DNA from: Streptomyces qaidamensis
GTDB taxonomy: Bacteria; Actinomycetota; Actinomycetes; Streptomycetales; Streptomycetaceae
NCBI RefSeq assembly: GCF_001611795.1
Contig: NZ_CP015098.1
Coordinates: 6,262,001 to 6,326,000 of the forward strand
Direction of reading: 5' to 3'
DNA length: 64,000 bases
Shown here: piece by piece, positions 42,872-51,358 of the stretch
Numbering within the stretch: position 1 is the first letter of the stretch
How the letters are laid out: the number at the start of each line of letters is the position of its first letter
Made by a program: the position numbers and the translations under genes
Notes under the pieces: model-generated
What the model was told of the DNA's origin: nothing
Seen by the model: only the letters and a program-made list of their open reading frames with translations
Database searches by the model: none

Positions 42872-45118
42872 GTGGCAGCCCTCGCACGCTGGTGTGTCCA
42901 GCGCCGTCTGCTCAGCGTCCTGCTGTGGCTCCTCGCGTTCGCGGGGGTCGCCGCCGGCGCCGCCGTCGCCGGCACCACGTACTCGAACGACTACCAGGTT
43001 CCCGGCACCGAGTCGGGCCGCGCCACCGAGCTGCTGCACGAGGGCTTCCCGCAGCTCGGCGGTGACAGCGACACCGTCGTCTGGCACACCGCCTCCGGCA
43101 GCGTCCGCGCCACCGACGTCGAGCAGACGATGACCCGCACCCTGGACCGGATCGAGGACCTCCCCGGGGTGGCCTCGGTCACCAGCCCCTACGACGGCCC
43201 GGGCACGGGCCGCATCAGCGAGGACGGCCGCACGGCGTACGCCTCGGTCACCTTCGGCGACCGGGCCGAGGACATCGCCGAGGGCGAGGCGCGGGCCGTC
43301 GTCGACACCGCGAAGAGCGCCGAGACCGACGGACTCCAGGTGGAGCTGGGCGGCAGCGCCGTCGCGCTCACCGAGTCCTCCGGCGGGCATCTCGCCGAGA
43401 TCGTCGGCGTGATGGTCGCCGCGGTGGTGCTGTTCCTCGCCTTCGGCTCGCTCGCCGCCTCCCTGCTGCCCATCGCCACCGCCCTGGTCGGCGTCGGCAC
43501 CGCCTACGCCGGGATCGTGCTGCTCGGGCACGCCATGACCGTCGCGGACTTCGCACCGATGCTGGGCATGCTCGTCGGGCTCGGCGTCGGCATCGACTAC
43601 GCGCTGTTCATCGTCACCCGGCACCGGCGCGGGCTGAAACGCGGGCTGTCCGTCACCGAGGCCGCCACGAACGCCGTCGCGACCACGGGACGGGCTGTCG
43701 TGTTCGCGGGTGCCACCGTTTGCATAGCCCTGCTGGGCATGCTGATCCTCCGGCTGGGCTTCCTCAACGGCGTCGCCGTCGCGGCCAGCCTCACCGTGAT
43801 CCTCACCGTCGCCGCCTCGGTGACCCTGCTGCCCGCCCTGCTGTCCTTCATCGGCATGCGCGCGCTCAGCCGCCGTGAGCGCCGCCGCCTCGCCGAGCAC
43901 GGGCCGGAACCCGAGGTGCCCACCGGCTTCGCGGCCCGCTGGTCGGCCTTCGTGGAACGCCACCCCAAGGTGCTCGGCGCGGTCGCCCTGGTCGTCATGG
44001 GCGTCCTCGCGCTGCCCACCTTCTCCCTGCACCTGGGCACCTCCGACCAGGGCAACGGCCCGAAGACCGCCACCACCCGCCAGGCCTACGACCTGCTCGC
44101 CGACGGCTTCGGGCCGGGCGTGAACGGCCCGCTCACCCTCGTCACGAAGGTCGACGGAGCCGACGACAAGCTCGCCCTGGACAACCTCGACGGCACCCTC
44201 CGCGCCACCGACGGCGTCGCCTCGGTCACCCCGGTGACCTTCGACGCCGACGGCCACACCGCGTACCTCACCGTCGTCCCGGAGTCCTCCCCGCAGTCGA
44301 AGCACACCAGCGACCTCGTCGACCGGCTGCGCGGCGAGGTACTGCCGCGCGCCGAGTCGGGCACCTCGCTCGACGTGCAGGTGGGCGGCATGACGGCCGG
44401 CTACGACGACTTCGCCGACGTCATCGTCTCCAAGCTGCCCGTGTTCGTCGGGGCCGTCATCGGCCTGGGCTGTCTGCTGCTCCTGCTCGCCTTCCGCTCC
44501 GTCGGCATCCCGCTGAAGGCCGCCGCGATGAACGTCGCCGCCGTGGCCTCGGCCTTCGGAGTGGTGGTCGCGGTCTTCCAGTGGGGCTGGGGCAGCGAAC
44601 TGCTCGGCCTCGGCAGCGCCGGGCCCATCGAGCCCTTCCTGCCCGTGATCATGGTGTCGGTGCTCTTCGGCCTCTCCATGGACTACCAGGTCTTCCTGGT
44701 CAGCCGGATGTACGAGGAATGGCTGGAGACCGGCGACAACCGGCGTGCCGTGCGCGTCGGCCTCGCCGAGACCAGCCGGGTGATCAACTCGGCGGCGGTC
44801 ATCATGATCTCCGTCTTCCTGGCCTTCGTGCTCAGCGGCGACCGGGTGATCGCCATGTTCGGCATCGCCCTGGCCGCCGCCGTCGCCCTGGACGCCTTCG
44901 TCCTGCGCACCCTCCTCGTCCCGGCCCTGATGCACCTGCTCGGCGGTGCCAACTGGTGGCTGCCCCGCTGGCTGGACAAGCGCATGCCGCGCATCAGCAT
45001 CGAGCCGCCCGAGAGCCGCGCCGCCCATGAGAGGCTGGCCGCCGCGACGGACGCCGAGGTGGCGGACGTCCTGGCGGAGGAGGAGCGGCAGCGGGATGTA
45101 CGCGATATCCCTGGGTGA
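42872..45118 (+). CDS. MMPL/RND-family exporter
   Basis: 748 residues from GTG 42872, with GGGAG nine bases upstream. It has the duplicated MMPL layout: helix 1 (LLSVLLWLLAFAGVAAGAAVAG), a periplasmic-type domain, five helices including GLGVGIDYALFIVTRHRRGL, a second domain, and a second helix set with FGLSMDYQVFLVSRMYEEW. The DY pairs in these helices are the proton-relay positions of MMPL proteins. Such exporters move lipids or drugs by proton antiport; the cargo here is unknown. The end overlaps the following GNAT gene by 23 bases. Confidence 0.93.
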   Translation: MAALARWCVQRRLLSVLLWLLAFAGVAAGAAVAGTTYSNDYQVPGTESGRATELLHEGFPQLGGDSDTVVWHTASGSVRATDVEQTMTRTLDRIEDLPGVASVTSPYDGPGTGRISEDGRTAYASVTFGDRAEDIAEGEARAVVDTAKSAETDGLQVELGGSAVALTESSGGHLAEIVGVMVAAVVLFLAFGSLAASLLPIATALVGVGTAYAGIVLLGHAMTVADFAPMLGMLVGLGVGIDYALFIVTRHRRGLKRGLSVTEAATNAVATTGRAVVFAGATVCIALLGMLILRLGFLNGVAVAASLTVILTVAASVTLLPALLSFIGMRALSRRERRRLAEHGPEPEVPTGFAARWSAFVERHPKVLGAVALVVMGVLALPTFSLHLGTSDQGNGPKTATTRQAYDLLADGFGPGVNGPLTLVTKVDGADDKLALDNLDGTLRATDGVASVTPVTFDADGHTAYLTVVPESSPQSKHTSDLVDRLRGEVLPRAESGTSLDVQVGGMTAGYDDFADVIVSKLPVFVGAVIGLGCLLLLLAFRSVGIPLKAAAMNVAAVASAFGVVVAVFQWGWGSELLGLGSAGPIEPFLPVIMVSVLFGLSMDYQVFLVSRMYEEWLETGDNRRAVRVGLAETSRVINSAAVIMISVFLAFVLSGDRVIAMFGIALAAAVALDAFVLRTLLVPALMHLLGGANWWLPRWLDKRMPRISIEPPESRAAHERLAAATDAEVADVLAEEERQRDVRDIPG

Positions 45119-45668
45119 CGATGCCGAGCTGAGGCCCCTGGAGCCCTGGCACGCCGGGGAGTTCCTGGCGCACCTGGAGCGGGGGCGGGAGTTCATCGGG
45201 CAGTACATCCCGTTCGGCACGACCGAGACGGATCTGCTGTCGGCCCGGGCCAAGCTCCAGCGCTACGCCGACATGCGCGCCGCCGACACCGGCTCCCTGC
45301 ACGGCCTGTGGCTGGAGGGGACGCTGGTGGGCGGGGTGCTGTTCCTGAACTTCGACGCGGCGACCGGCAACTGCGAGGTCGGCTGCTGGCTGGAGCCGGC
45401 CGCCACGGGCCGCGGCCTGGTCACGCGCGCCATGCGGGTCCTCATCGACTGGGCCGTCGAGCAGCGTGGCATCCACCGCGTCGAATGGGTCGCCGCCTCC
45501 GGCAACCAGCCGAGCCTGAACGTGGCGCGGCGACTGGGCATGACCCGGGACGGTGTGCGGCGCGAGGCCCACCCCTATGGTGGCCTACGGCACGATCTCG
45601 AAGTCTGGTCGGTGCTGGCACCCGAGTGGCGCGCGGCACGCGCGCGTGCCGCTCACAACGATCATTAA
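45096..45668 (+). CDS. GNAT-family N-acetyltransferase (RimJ/RimL type)
   Basis: 190 residues from ATG 45096, which lies inside the end of the MMPL gene in another frame. GGAGGAGG-like purines precede it. ELRPLEPWHAGEFLAHLERG starts the domain. EVGCWLEPAATGRGLVTRAMRVLIDWAV carries the acetyl-CoA loop (normally Q/RxxGxG/A, here ATGRGLVT), and RVEWVAASGNQPSLNVARRLGMTRDG is the typical N-x-x-S helix of ribosomal-protein-type acetyltransferases. The acceptor is unknown. The overlap suggests coupled expression with the exporter. Confidence 0.9.
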   Translation: MYAISLGDDAELRPLEPWHAGEFLAHLERGREFIGQYIPFGTTETDLLSARAKLQRYADMRAADTGSLHGLWLEGTLVGGVLFLNFDAATGNCEVGCWLEPAATGRGLVTRAMRVLIDWAVEQRGIHRVEWVAASGNQPSLNVARRLGMTRDGVRREAHPYGGLRHDLEVWSVLAPEWRAARARAAHNDH

Positions 45669-45703
45669 GAGACTTCTCAGACAGCGACTTTACGGTGCGA
45701 GAC

Positions 45704-46240
45704 ATGGCAACGAACGCAGTGGACGAGACCGAGGCCGCCCAGGCCACGACCGACGAGAAGGCGGTGGACACCACCAAGTCCGACGAGGTGCCCCAGAGCG
45801 AGGTCCCGGCCGCGGCCGAGGACGCGCAGACCAAGGAGGAGAGCCCCTCCGGTGTCGGACAGGGCGCCGCCGCCGTGGTCTCCGCCGCACTGGGCGTCGT
45901 CTCCCTCACCGGCAGTTGGATCGGTACCGTCGCCTCCGCGCGCCAGAACCTCGTCGGTCAGCTGGAGACCGCCCAGAATGCGGGCGTGGCCCAGCAGATC
46001 CAGGCGGTCTACGGCGACGCCTGGCAGACCACCGCCCTGTGGGGCGGGCTGTTCGCGCTGATCGCGCTGGTCGTCGGGGTCGCGACGCTGGCCCGGCCCG
46101 CGTTCGGCACGCCCGGCAGGATCCAGGCGCCCTGGATCAAGTCCGTCGCCTGGGCGGGAGTCGCGCTCGGCGTCATCGGCCTGTTCCTGGCCGTCCTCAA
46201 GTACACCGGCGTCCTGCTCGGACTGCCGTCCGCGAGCTGA
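45704..46240 (+). CDS. Membrane protein with acidic cytoplasmic N-terminus
   Basis: 178 residues from ATG 45704. TACGGT at 45691-45696 may be a -10 element, giving a very short leader. Residues 1-55 are acidic and Thr/Ala/Glu-rich without structure. Hydrophobic segments are GAAAVVSAALGVVSLTGSWIG, ALWGGLFALIALVVGVATLA and SVAWAGVALGVIGLFLAVLK, with an extracellular loop QTAQNAGVAQQIQAVYGDAWQ-like region between the first and second. The family is common in actinomycetes but I know no function. A structured intergenic region follows. Confidence 0.75.
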   Translation: MATNAVDETEAAQATTDEKAVDTTKSDEVPQSEVPAAAEDAQTKEESPSGVGQGAAAVVSAALGVVSLTGSWIGTVASARQNLVGQLETAQNAGVAQQIQAVYGDAWQTTALWGGLFALIALVVGVATLARPAFGTPGRIQAPWIKSVAWAGVALGVIGLFLAVLKYTGVLLGLPSAS

Positions 46241-46253
46241 GAGCACGCGCTTC

Positions 46254-46310
46254 CTGAGGGGTCTCAGGCGGTTCTCGTAAGCACCTTACGGAGCCCCTGA
46301 GGCCCCTCAG
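46254..46310 (+). promoter_or_regulatory. Nested inverted repeats before the small gene and LuxR-type regulator
   Basis: CTGAGGGG at 46254-46261 pairs with CCCCTCAG at 46303-46310. Inside is a perfect small hairpin CGTAAG-CAC-CTTACG (46276-46290). The 11-base sequence CCCCTGAGGCC at 46294-46304 recurs exactly at 49801-49811, after the regulator gene. The structure may terminate the upstream gene, or these repeats may be operator sites for the regulator. Confidence 0.4.
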
Positions 46311-46439
46311 CCGTGTCTAAGGCCCCTCCCGTCGCCGAAGATGCGGAACTCTCCCGATGTGGCGGCCCCGCCTGGGAGACGAGAGTGAGGTCATCGCGGA
46401 GAAACACTCCGTGACCGGCCTCTCCTCGAAGGACACGCC

Positions 46440-46625
46440 ATGCACGAGTACGAGCTCCAGCAGCTGCGCACCTCCGACCTCATCCGCCGGGCCGACCACG
46501 AGCGCCTGGTCCGCGAGGCGGCCCGGGCCCGCCGCGCCGCCCGCCACCAGGCGAACACGGACGCCGCCGAGCACGAAAGCCATAGCCGCCGCTTCCGGCG
46601 GCCACGGTCCGCCCGGACCGCGTGA
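46440..46625 (+). CDS. Small basic protein upstream of LuxR-type regulator
   Basis: 61 residues from ATG 46440, with GAAGGA seven bases upstream. MHEYELQQLRTSDLIRRADHERLVREAARARRAA is an amphipathic, arginine-rich helix, followed by a basic tail. Very similar short ORFs are widespread in Streptomyces. It could be a nucleic-acid-binding or membrane-surface peptide, but no function is known. Its stop overlaps a GTG at 46622 that opens the regulator frame, so the two may be co-translated. Confidence 0.75.
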   Translation: MHEYELQQLRTSDLIRRADHERLVREAARARRAARHQANTDAAEHESHSRRFRRPRSARTA

Positions 46626-46753
46626 ACACCGCGGCGGGACCGGCCCCGGCCGTGACCGTCCGGCAGGCAGCGGCCGTCGTTCCTGCGGGAACGGCGGCCG
46701 CTGCTGTGGCCGTTGGGCGGAAAACCGGTGCCGCACCGTCGGACCCGCATGCG

Positions 46754-48214
46754 ATGCTCGGGGCCGTGGAGACCCGGTCCGTCAGCCCCGTGTTCGTCGG
46801 CCGTGCCGAGGAACTGGGCACGCTGCACGACGCGCTCGTCCGCGCCCGCGAGGGTGAGCCGCAGGCGCTGCTCATCGGCGGGGAGGCCGGAGTCGGCAAG
46901 ACCCGTCTGGCCGAGGAGTTCGCCGCGGCCGCCCGCAGCCGCGGGGCGGTGGTCGCACTCGGCGGCTGCGTGGAGATCGGCGCCGACGGGCTGCCCTTCG
47001 CCCCCTTCTCCACCGCGTTGCGCGCCCTGCGCCGCGAACTCCCCGGCGAACTGGCCGCCGCGGCCGCCGGCCAGGAGGAGGAACTGGCCCGGCTGCTGCC
47101 CGAGCTGGGCGAGTCGAGGGCCGGGCGGCACGACGAGGACGCCATGGCCCGCCTCTTCGAGCTCACCGCACGCCTGCTGGAGCGCGTCACCGCCGAGCAC
47201 ACCGTCGTCCTCGCCCTGGAGGACCTGCACTGGGCCGACGCCTCCACCCGCTATCTGCTCTCCTACCTCCTGCGCACCCTGCGCACCGGCCGCCTCGTCG
47301 TCCTCGCCACCTACCGCTCCGACGACATCCACCGCCGCCACCCGCTCAGGCCCCTGCTCGCCGAACTCGACCGGCTCCGCACGATCCGCCGCATCGAACT
47401 CGCCCGCTTCAACCGCGACGAGGTGGGCCGCCAGATCGCCGGGATCCTCGCCCAGGAACCCGAGCCGGACCAGGTGGACGTGATCTTCGAACGCTCCGAC
47501 GGCAACGCCTTCTTCGTCGAGGAACTCGCCGTCGCCGCCCACGAGGGCTGCCGCACCGGCCTGACCGACTCCCTGCGCGACCTGCTGCTCGTCCGTGTCG
47601 AAGGGCTGCCGGAGGCGGCCCAGCAGGTCGCCCGGATCGTCGCCGAGGGCGGCTCCACCGTCGAGCACCGGCTGCTGTCCGCCGTCGCCCGGCTCGCCGA
47701 GGACGATCTCATCGAGGCACTGCGGGCCGCCGTGAACGCCGGCATCCTCGCCCCCGCACCCGGCGACGAGGGCTACCGCTTCCGCCACTCCCTGGTCCGC
47801 GAGGCCGTCAGCGACGACCTGCTCCCCGGCGAACGCTCCCGCCTCAACCGCCGCTACGCCGAGGCCCTGGAAACCGACCCGGCCCTCGTCCCCGCCGACC
47901 AGCGGGCGGCGCGCCTGGCCAGCTACTGGTACCACGCCCACGACGCCGCCAAGGCCCTGCCCGCCGTGCTCGAAGCCTCCGTCGAGGCCCGCCGCCGCAC
48001 GCCTACTCCGAGCAACTCCGCCTCCTGGAACGGGCGATGGAACTGTGGGACGCCGCCCCCGACGCCGTACGCAGGACCCTGCGCCCCGTCGACCACGCCG
48101 AGGTCTACCCGCCCTGCGGCTGCGACCCGGCCACCACCGCGCTGCGCTACCTGGACCTGCTGGCCGAGGCGGCCGTCGCCGGACGGCTCTGCGGGGAGCG
48201 CGAACGCGCCCTGA
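46754..48214 (+). CDS. LuxR-family ATPase regulator (LAL type), 5' part of a frameshifted gene
   Basis: The start is ATG 46754 or GTG 46766, just before ETRSVSPVFVGRAEELGTL, where the conserved N-terminus begins. The frame is open back to GTG 46622. The ATPase part is complete: Walker A IGGEAGVGKTRL, Walker B VVLALEDLHWAD, sensor region LATYRSDDIHRRHPLRP and the winged-helix region FRHSLVREAVSDDLLPGERSR. After EASVEARRR (about 47998) the reading changes to an atypical Pro/Ser/Thr/Cys-rich stretch, and homology continues in another frame. In this part the protein would be about 415 meaningful residues plus 70 frameshifted ones. Confidence 0.75.
   Translation: MLGAVETRSVSPVFVGRAEELGTLHDALVRAREGEPQALLIGGEAGVGKTRLAEEFAAAARSRGAVVALGGCVEIGADGLPFAPFSTALRALRRELPGELAAAAAGQEEELARLLPELGESRAGRHDEDAMARLFELTARLLERVTAEHTVVLALEDLHWADASTRYLLSYLLRTLRTGRLVVLATYRSDDIHRRHPLRPLLAELDRLRTIRRIELARFNRDEVGRQIAGILAQEPEPDQVDVIFERSDGNAFFVEELAVAAHEGCRTGLTDSLRDLLLVRVEGLPEAAQQVARIVAEGGSTVEHRLLSAVARLAEDDLIEALRAAVNAGILAPAPGDEGYRFRHSLVREAVSDDLLPGERSRLNRRYAEALETDPALVPADQRAARLASYWYHAHDAAKALPAVLEASVEARRRTPTPSNSASWNGRWNCGTPPPTPYAGPCAPSTTPRSTRPAAATRPPPRCATWTCWPRRPSPDGSAGSANAP
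47991..48001 (+). other. Frameshift site: apparent one-base deletion in a CGC repeat
   Basis: The CGCCGCCGCAC run encodes R-R-R-T in the upstream frame. With one extra C it would read R-R-R-H followed by AYSEQLRLLERAMELWD, which is how I remember intact members of this family continuing. No slippery heptamer is visible, so programmed frameshifting is unlikely. A real mutation or a sequencing error are the two options. Confidence 0.75.
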
Positions 48215-49797
48215 AGATCACCAAGCGGGCGCTGGGCCTGCTGGAGGACGAGCACGACCCCCTGCGTGCGGCCTGGTTCTGGATTCAGCGCTCCCGGCTG
48301 GTGCAGCGGCTCGCCCGGGGCGGCGGATGGAAGGAGATCGCCACTGCGCAGGACCTGGTCCGCGGCCTGCCGCCGTCCGAGGTGCACGCCGAGGTGCTGG
48401 CCACCGTCGCGCACTGGTCCACGCTCCGCCGGCCCGGCCCGGAGGCCCTGACCGCCGCCGAGCGGGCCGTCGAGTACGCGCGCATGGTGGGCGCCGACGA
48501 GATCGAGTCCAACGCCCGGCTCACCCTCGGCGGGCTCATGGTCGAGGCCGGGCAGATCGAAGCAGGGCTGGCCCACATGTACGAGGTCAGGGACGACGTC
48601 GTGGCCCGAGGTCTCGCGGTCGTCGTGGGCCGCAGCCATGTCAACCTGCCCTCCGTTCTGGAAGGCATCGGGCGCTCCGAGGAATCCGTGGGCATCCTGC
48701 GCGAGGGCCTGCGGCTCACCGGCAGGATGGGGCTGACCGAGTCCGAGGGCTGGGCCCGGGGCAACCTCGCCGAGTCGCTCATCTCCCTGGGCCGCTGGGA
48801 CGAGGCGGCGGAGGCGGCCGTCAGCGCCCAGCGGATGGGCCGGACGGCCGCTCCGTACGGATCCGGCGCCCACAGCCTGGCCTTCCTCGCGCTCGCCCGC
48901 GGTGAGGTGGCCGAGGCCGCCCGCCACCTCGCCGAGGCCCGCGCCTCCTACGGCCCGCACGACCCCATGCCGCAGCAGGACCTGCCGGTCTCCCGTCTCA
49001 CCATCGCCGTCGCCGCCGCCGAGGGACGCCTGGCCGACGCCCGTGCCGAACTGGCCCGCACCCTGGAGTCCGGATTCCCGCTCGGCACGCAGCGCTACGC
49101 CTGGCCGCTGCTGCTCCAGGCGGCCACCGCGGAGGCCGACGCCCGGGCGCTGCCCGCCGCCCGCGAGGGCCGCGAGCAGGTCCTGGACGGCATCCTCGCC
49201 GCCGTGAAGCGCCTCACCACCCACGTCCCCGTCTGGTACGCCCACGAACAGTGGGTCCGTGCCGAACTCCACCGCGCCGAGGACCGGAGCACCCCGGACA
49301 CCTGGTCGGAGGTGGTCACCGCCTTCGAGCCCCTGGGCCGGCCCTACGACCTCGCCCGCGTCCGGTACCGCCTGGCCGAGTCCCTGCTGGCGTGCGGCGG
49401 CGAGGACGAGCGCGAGCGCGCCGCGGAACTGCTCCGCCCCGCCCACGCCGCCGCCCGCCACCTCGGCGCACGGCCGCTCGCCGACGCCGCCACCGCCCTC
49501 GGCCGACGGGCCCGCCTCCCGCTCACGCCCGCCGTGGCGCCCGGCCCTGCGCCCGCCGACCCGGCCGAGTCCCTCGGCCTCACCAGCCGGGAACGGGACG
49601 TGCTGCGCCTGGTCGCCGCCGGCCACACCAACCGCCGCATCGCACAGGAGCTGTTCATCTCACCGAAGACCGCGAGCGTCCACGTCTCCAACATCCTCGG
49701 CAAACTCGGCGTCTCCGGGCGGGGCGAGGCGGCGGCGGTGGCGCACCGGCTGGGACTGTTCCCGGCCGAGATGCTCATGCCCGGTCCGGCGGGCTGA
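48037..49797 (+). CDS. LuxR-family ATPase regulator, 3' part with the DNA-binding domain
   Basis: Coding homology begins near 47999 (HAYSEQLRLLERAMELWD), and the first ATG in frame is 48037. The part covers the TPR-like helical region of LAL regulators (LTLGGLMVEAGQIEAGLAHMYEV and similar repeats) and ends in a LuxR helix-turn-helix: LTSRERDVLRLVAAGHTNRRIAQELFISPKTASVHVSNILGK in substance, residues 510-570. If translated alone, it would be a DNA-binding protein without its ATPase. Together with the upstream part it would be a protein of about 1010 residues. The regulator has no recognisable target, and the genes around it are not a biosynthetic cluster. Confidence 0.8.
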   Translation: MELWDAAPDAVRRTLRPVDHAEVYPPCGCDPATTALRYLDLLAEAAVAGRLCGERERALKITKRALGLLEDEHDPLRAAWFWIQRSRLVQRLARGGGWKEIATAQDLVRGLPPSEVHAEVLATVAHWSTLRRPGPEALTAAERAVEYARMVGADEIESNARLTLGGLMVEAGQIEAGLAHMYEVRDDVVARGLAVVVGRSHVNLPSVLEGIGRSEESVGILREGLRLTGRMGLTESEGWARGNLAESLISLGRWDEAAEAAVSAQRMGRTAAPYGSGAHSLAFLALARGEVAEAARHLAEARASYGPHDPMPQQDLPVSRLTIAVAAAEGRLADARAELARTLESGFPLGTQRYAWPLLLQAATAEADARALPAAREGREQVLDGILAAVKRLTTHVPVWYAHEQWVRAELHRAEDRSTPDTWSEVVTAFEPLGRPYDLARVRYRLAESLLACGGEDERERAAELLRPAHAAARHLGARPLADAATALGRRARLPLTPAVAPGPAPADPAESLGLTSRERDVLRLVAAGHTNRRIAQELFISPKTASVHVSNILGKLGVSGRGEAAAVAHRLGLFPAEMLMPGPAG

Positions 49798-49855
49798 GGA
49801 CCCCTGAGGCCTACGCTGGAGAGGACGTCGCGGCTCCGCGGCCCAGGGAGGCTCC

Positions 49856-50041
49856 GTGTTCAACATGTTCGAGGAACTGTTCTCGCCCGGGCGCAAGCAC
49901 ACCCGCGACGAGCAGAACCGCCTGGAACTGACCCGTGAGGACGTCGGCGACGCCGACCCCGGACGCGGGCCGATAGACCTCACGTCCGGGAAGGTCGTCG
50001 TGCGCCCGCCGCATGAGCATGAGGACGGCGAGGGGGAGTAG
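49856..50041 (+). CDS. DUF6191-type small protein
   Basis: 61 residues from GTG 49856, with GGGAGG five bases upstream and a -10-like TACGCT at 49812-49817. The whole protein is one short conserved block: MFEELFSPGRKHTRDEQNRLEL, then EDVGDADPGRGPIDLTSGKVVV and a charged tail. I recognise this as the DUF6191 family of actinomycetes. Its function is unknown. It is separated from the upstream regulator by 58 bases that contain CCCCTGAGGCC. Confidence 0.85.
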   Translation: MFNMFEELFSPGRKHTRDEQNRLELTREDVGDADPGRGPIDLTSGKVVVRPPHEHEDGEGE

Positions 50042-50060
50042 CCCTCCGGAATCCCAGGGG

Positions 50061-51233
50061 CTACTTCACCCGCACTTCGAGGATCCGGTCGTCCCCGTCC
50101 TTCGCGCTGCCCCGGCCGTCCGTGTTGCTGGTGACCAGCCACAGCCGGTCGCCGCCCGCCGGAACCACCGTGCGCAGCCGGCCGTACTCGCCCTCCAGGA
50201 AGGCCTGCGGCTCGGCCGAGGCCTCGGTGCCGTTCAGCGGGATGCGCCACAGCCGCTTGCCGCGCAGGCCCGCCATCCAGACCGACCCCTCGGCGTAGGC
50301 GATGCCGCTGGGGGAGGCCTCGGCCGTGGTCCACTGGTCGACGGGGTTGTGGAACTCCCCGTCGTCGGACCGGCCCTCGGCCTCCGGCCAGCCGTAGTTG
50401 TCGCCCGGCTTGATCGCGTTGAGCTCGTCCCAGGTGTCCTGGCCGAACTCCGAGGCGAACAGCCGCTGCTTGCCGTCCCAGGCGAGGCCCTGCACATTGC
50501 GGTGGCCGTAGGAGTACACCGGCGAGTCCGGGAACGGGTTGCCCGGCGCCGGCTCGCCCTCCGGGGTCAGGCGGAGGATCTTGCCGCCCACGGAGTCCTT
50601 GTCCTGGGACAGGCCGGTGTCGCCGCTCTCGCCCGTGCCCACGTACAGCATCTTGTCCGGGCCGAACTCGATGCGGCCGCCGTTGTGGATGAACCCCTTG
50701 GGGATGCCCCTGAAGACCGTGTCGGGCGCCCCGAGCTGCTCGCCGGGGGGCTTCTGCCCGTCGTAGATCATGCGGACGATGCGGTTGTCGGAGGCCGAGG
50801 TGAAGTACGCGTAGACCATGCGGTCCGAGGCGTAGTCGGGGGACAGGGCGATCCCGAGGAGGCCGCCCTCGCCCGCCGCGGAGACCCCCGGCACCTCGCC
50901 CAGTTCGGTCTTCTTGCCGGTCTTCTCGTCGACCCGGACGATCGTCCCCTCGTCCCGGGAGGACACCAGCAGGCCGCCGCCCGGCAGGGGAGCCAGCCCC
51001 CAGGGGGACTCCAGGCCCTCGGCGACGGTACGCACGACCTTCACCGAGCCCTTGGCGGGAGGTGTCTCCTCGGCGGCCTGGCGCGGCGGCGCGGACGACC
51101 CCGGTGCGCTACGGCTCGGGGAGGCGCCCTCACCGGTGCCCGACGACCCTCCGCCGTCGGACGAACAACCGGCCGTCAGCAGGAGCGCGGCGGCGGCCAA
51201 CACGGTCGGCACGGCTCGACGTTGCACGATCAT
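50061..51233 (-). CDS. Lipoprotein of the glucose/sorbosone dehydrogenase (PQQ-type beta-propeller) family
   Basis: 390 residues from ATG 51233, with GAAGGGA just upstream. An upstream extension to 51272 is not needed. The signal peptide (VQRRAVPTVLAAAALLLTAG) ends in LTAGC, a lipobox, followed by a Ser/Gly/Pro linker. The propeller has family blocks SPWGLAPLPGG, GEGGLLGIALSPDY, GFIHNGGRIEFGPD, YSYGHRNVQGLAWD and ASEFGQDTWDELNAI. Members oxidise aldoses or sorbosone with PQQ or calcium. Whether this one is active cannot be judged. It acts on the outer face of the membrane. Confidence 0.92.
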   Translation of the reverse strand: MIVQRRAVPTVLAAAALLLTAGCSSDGGGSSGTGEGASPSRSAPGSSAPPRQAAEETPPAKGSVKVVRTVAEGLESPWGLAPLPGGGLLVSSRDEGTIVRVDEKTGKKTELGEVPGVSAAGEGGLLGIALSPDYASDRMVYAYFTSASDNRIVRMIYDGQKPPGEQLGAPDTVFRGIPKGFIHNGGRIEFGPDKMLYVGTGESGDTGLSQDKDSVGGKILRLTPEGEPAPGNPFPDSPVYSYGHRNVQGLAWDGKQRLFASEFGQDTWDELNAIKPGDNYGWPEAEGRSDDGEFHNPVDQWTTAEASPSGIAYAEGSVWMAGLRGKRLWRIPLNGTEASAEPQAFLEGEYGRLRTVVPAGGDRLWLVTSNTDGRGSAKDGDDRILEVRVK

Positions 51234-51358
51234 GGTCCCTTCGACGGGGCGGGTCCTCTCCCTGTCATACACCGCTCGCGGCTCCCAGGTTCCCGATCAC
51301 GGAACGCCGAACCGGGAACACGGGGTTTGCCCGAAACGCACCCGGGGCGGAACGGGCC

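Noticed and set aside
47991..48214. Programmed ribosomal frameshift in the LuxR-type regulator
   Set aside because: No slippery heptamer or downstream pseudoknot is apparent. The CGC run makes a simple deletion or base-call error more likely.
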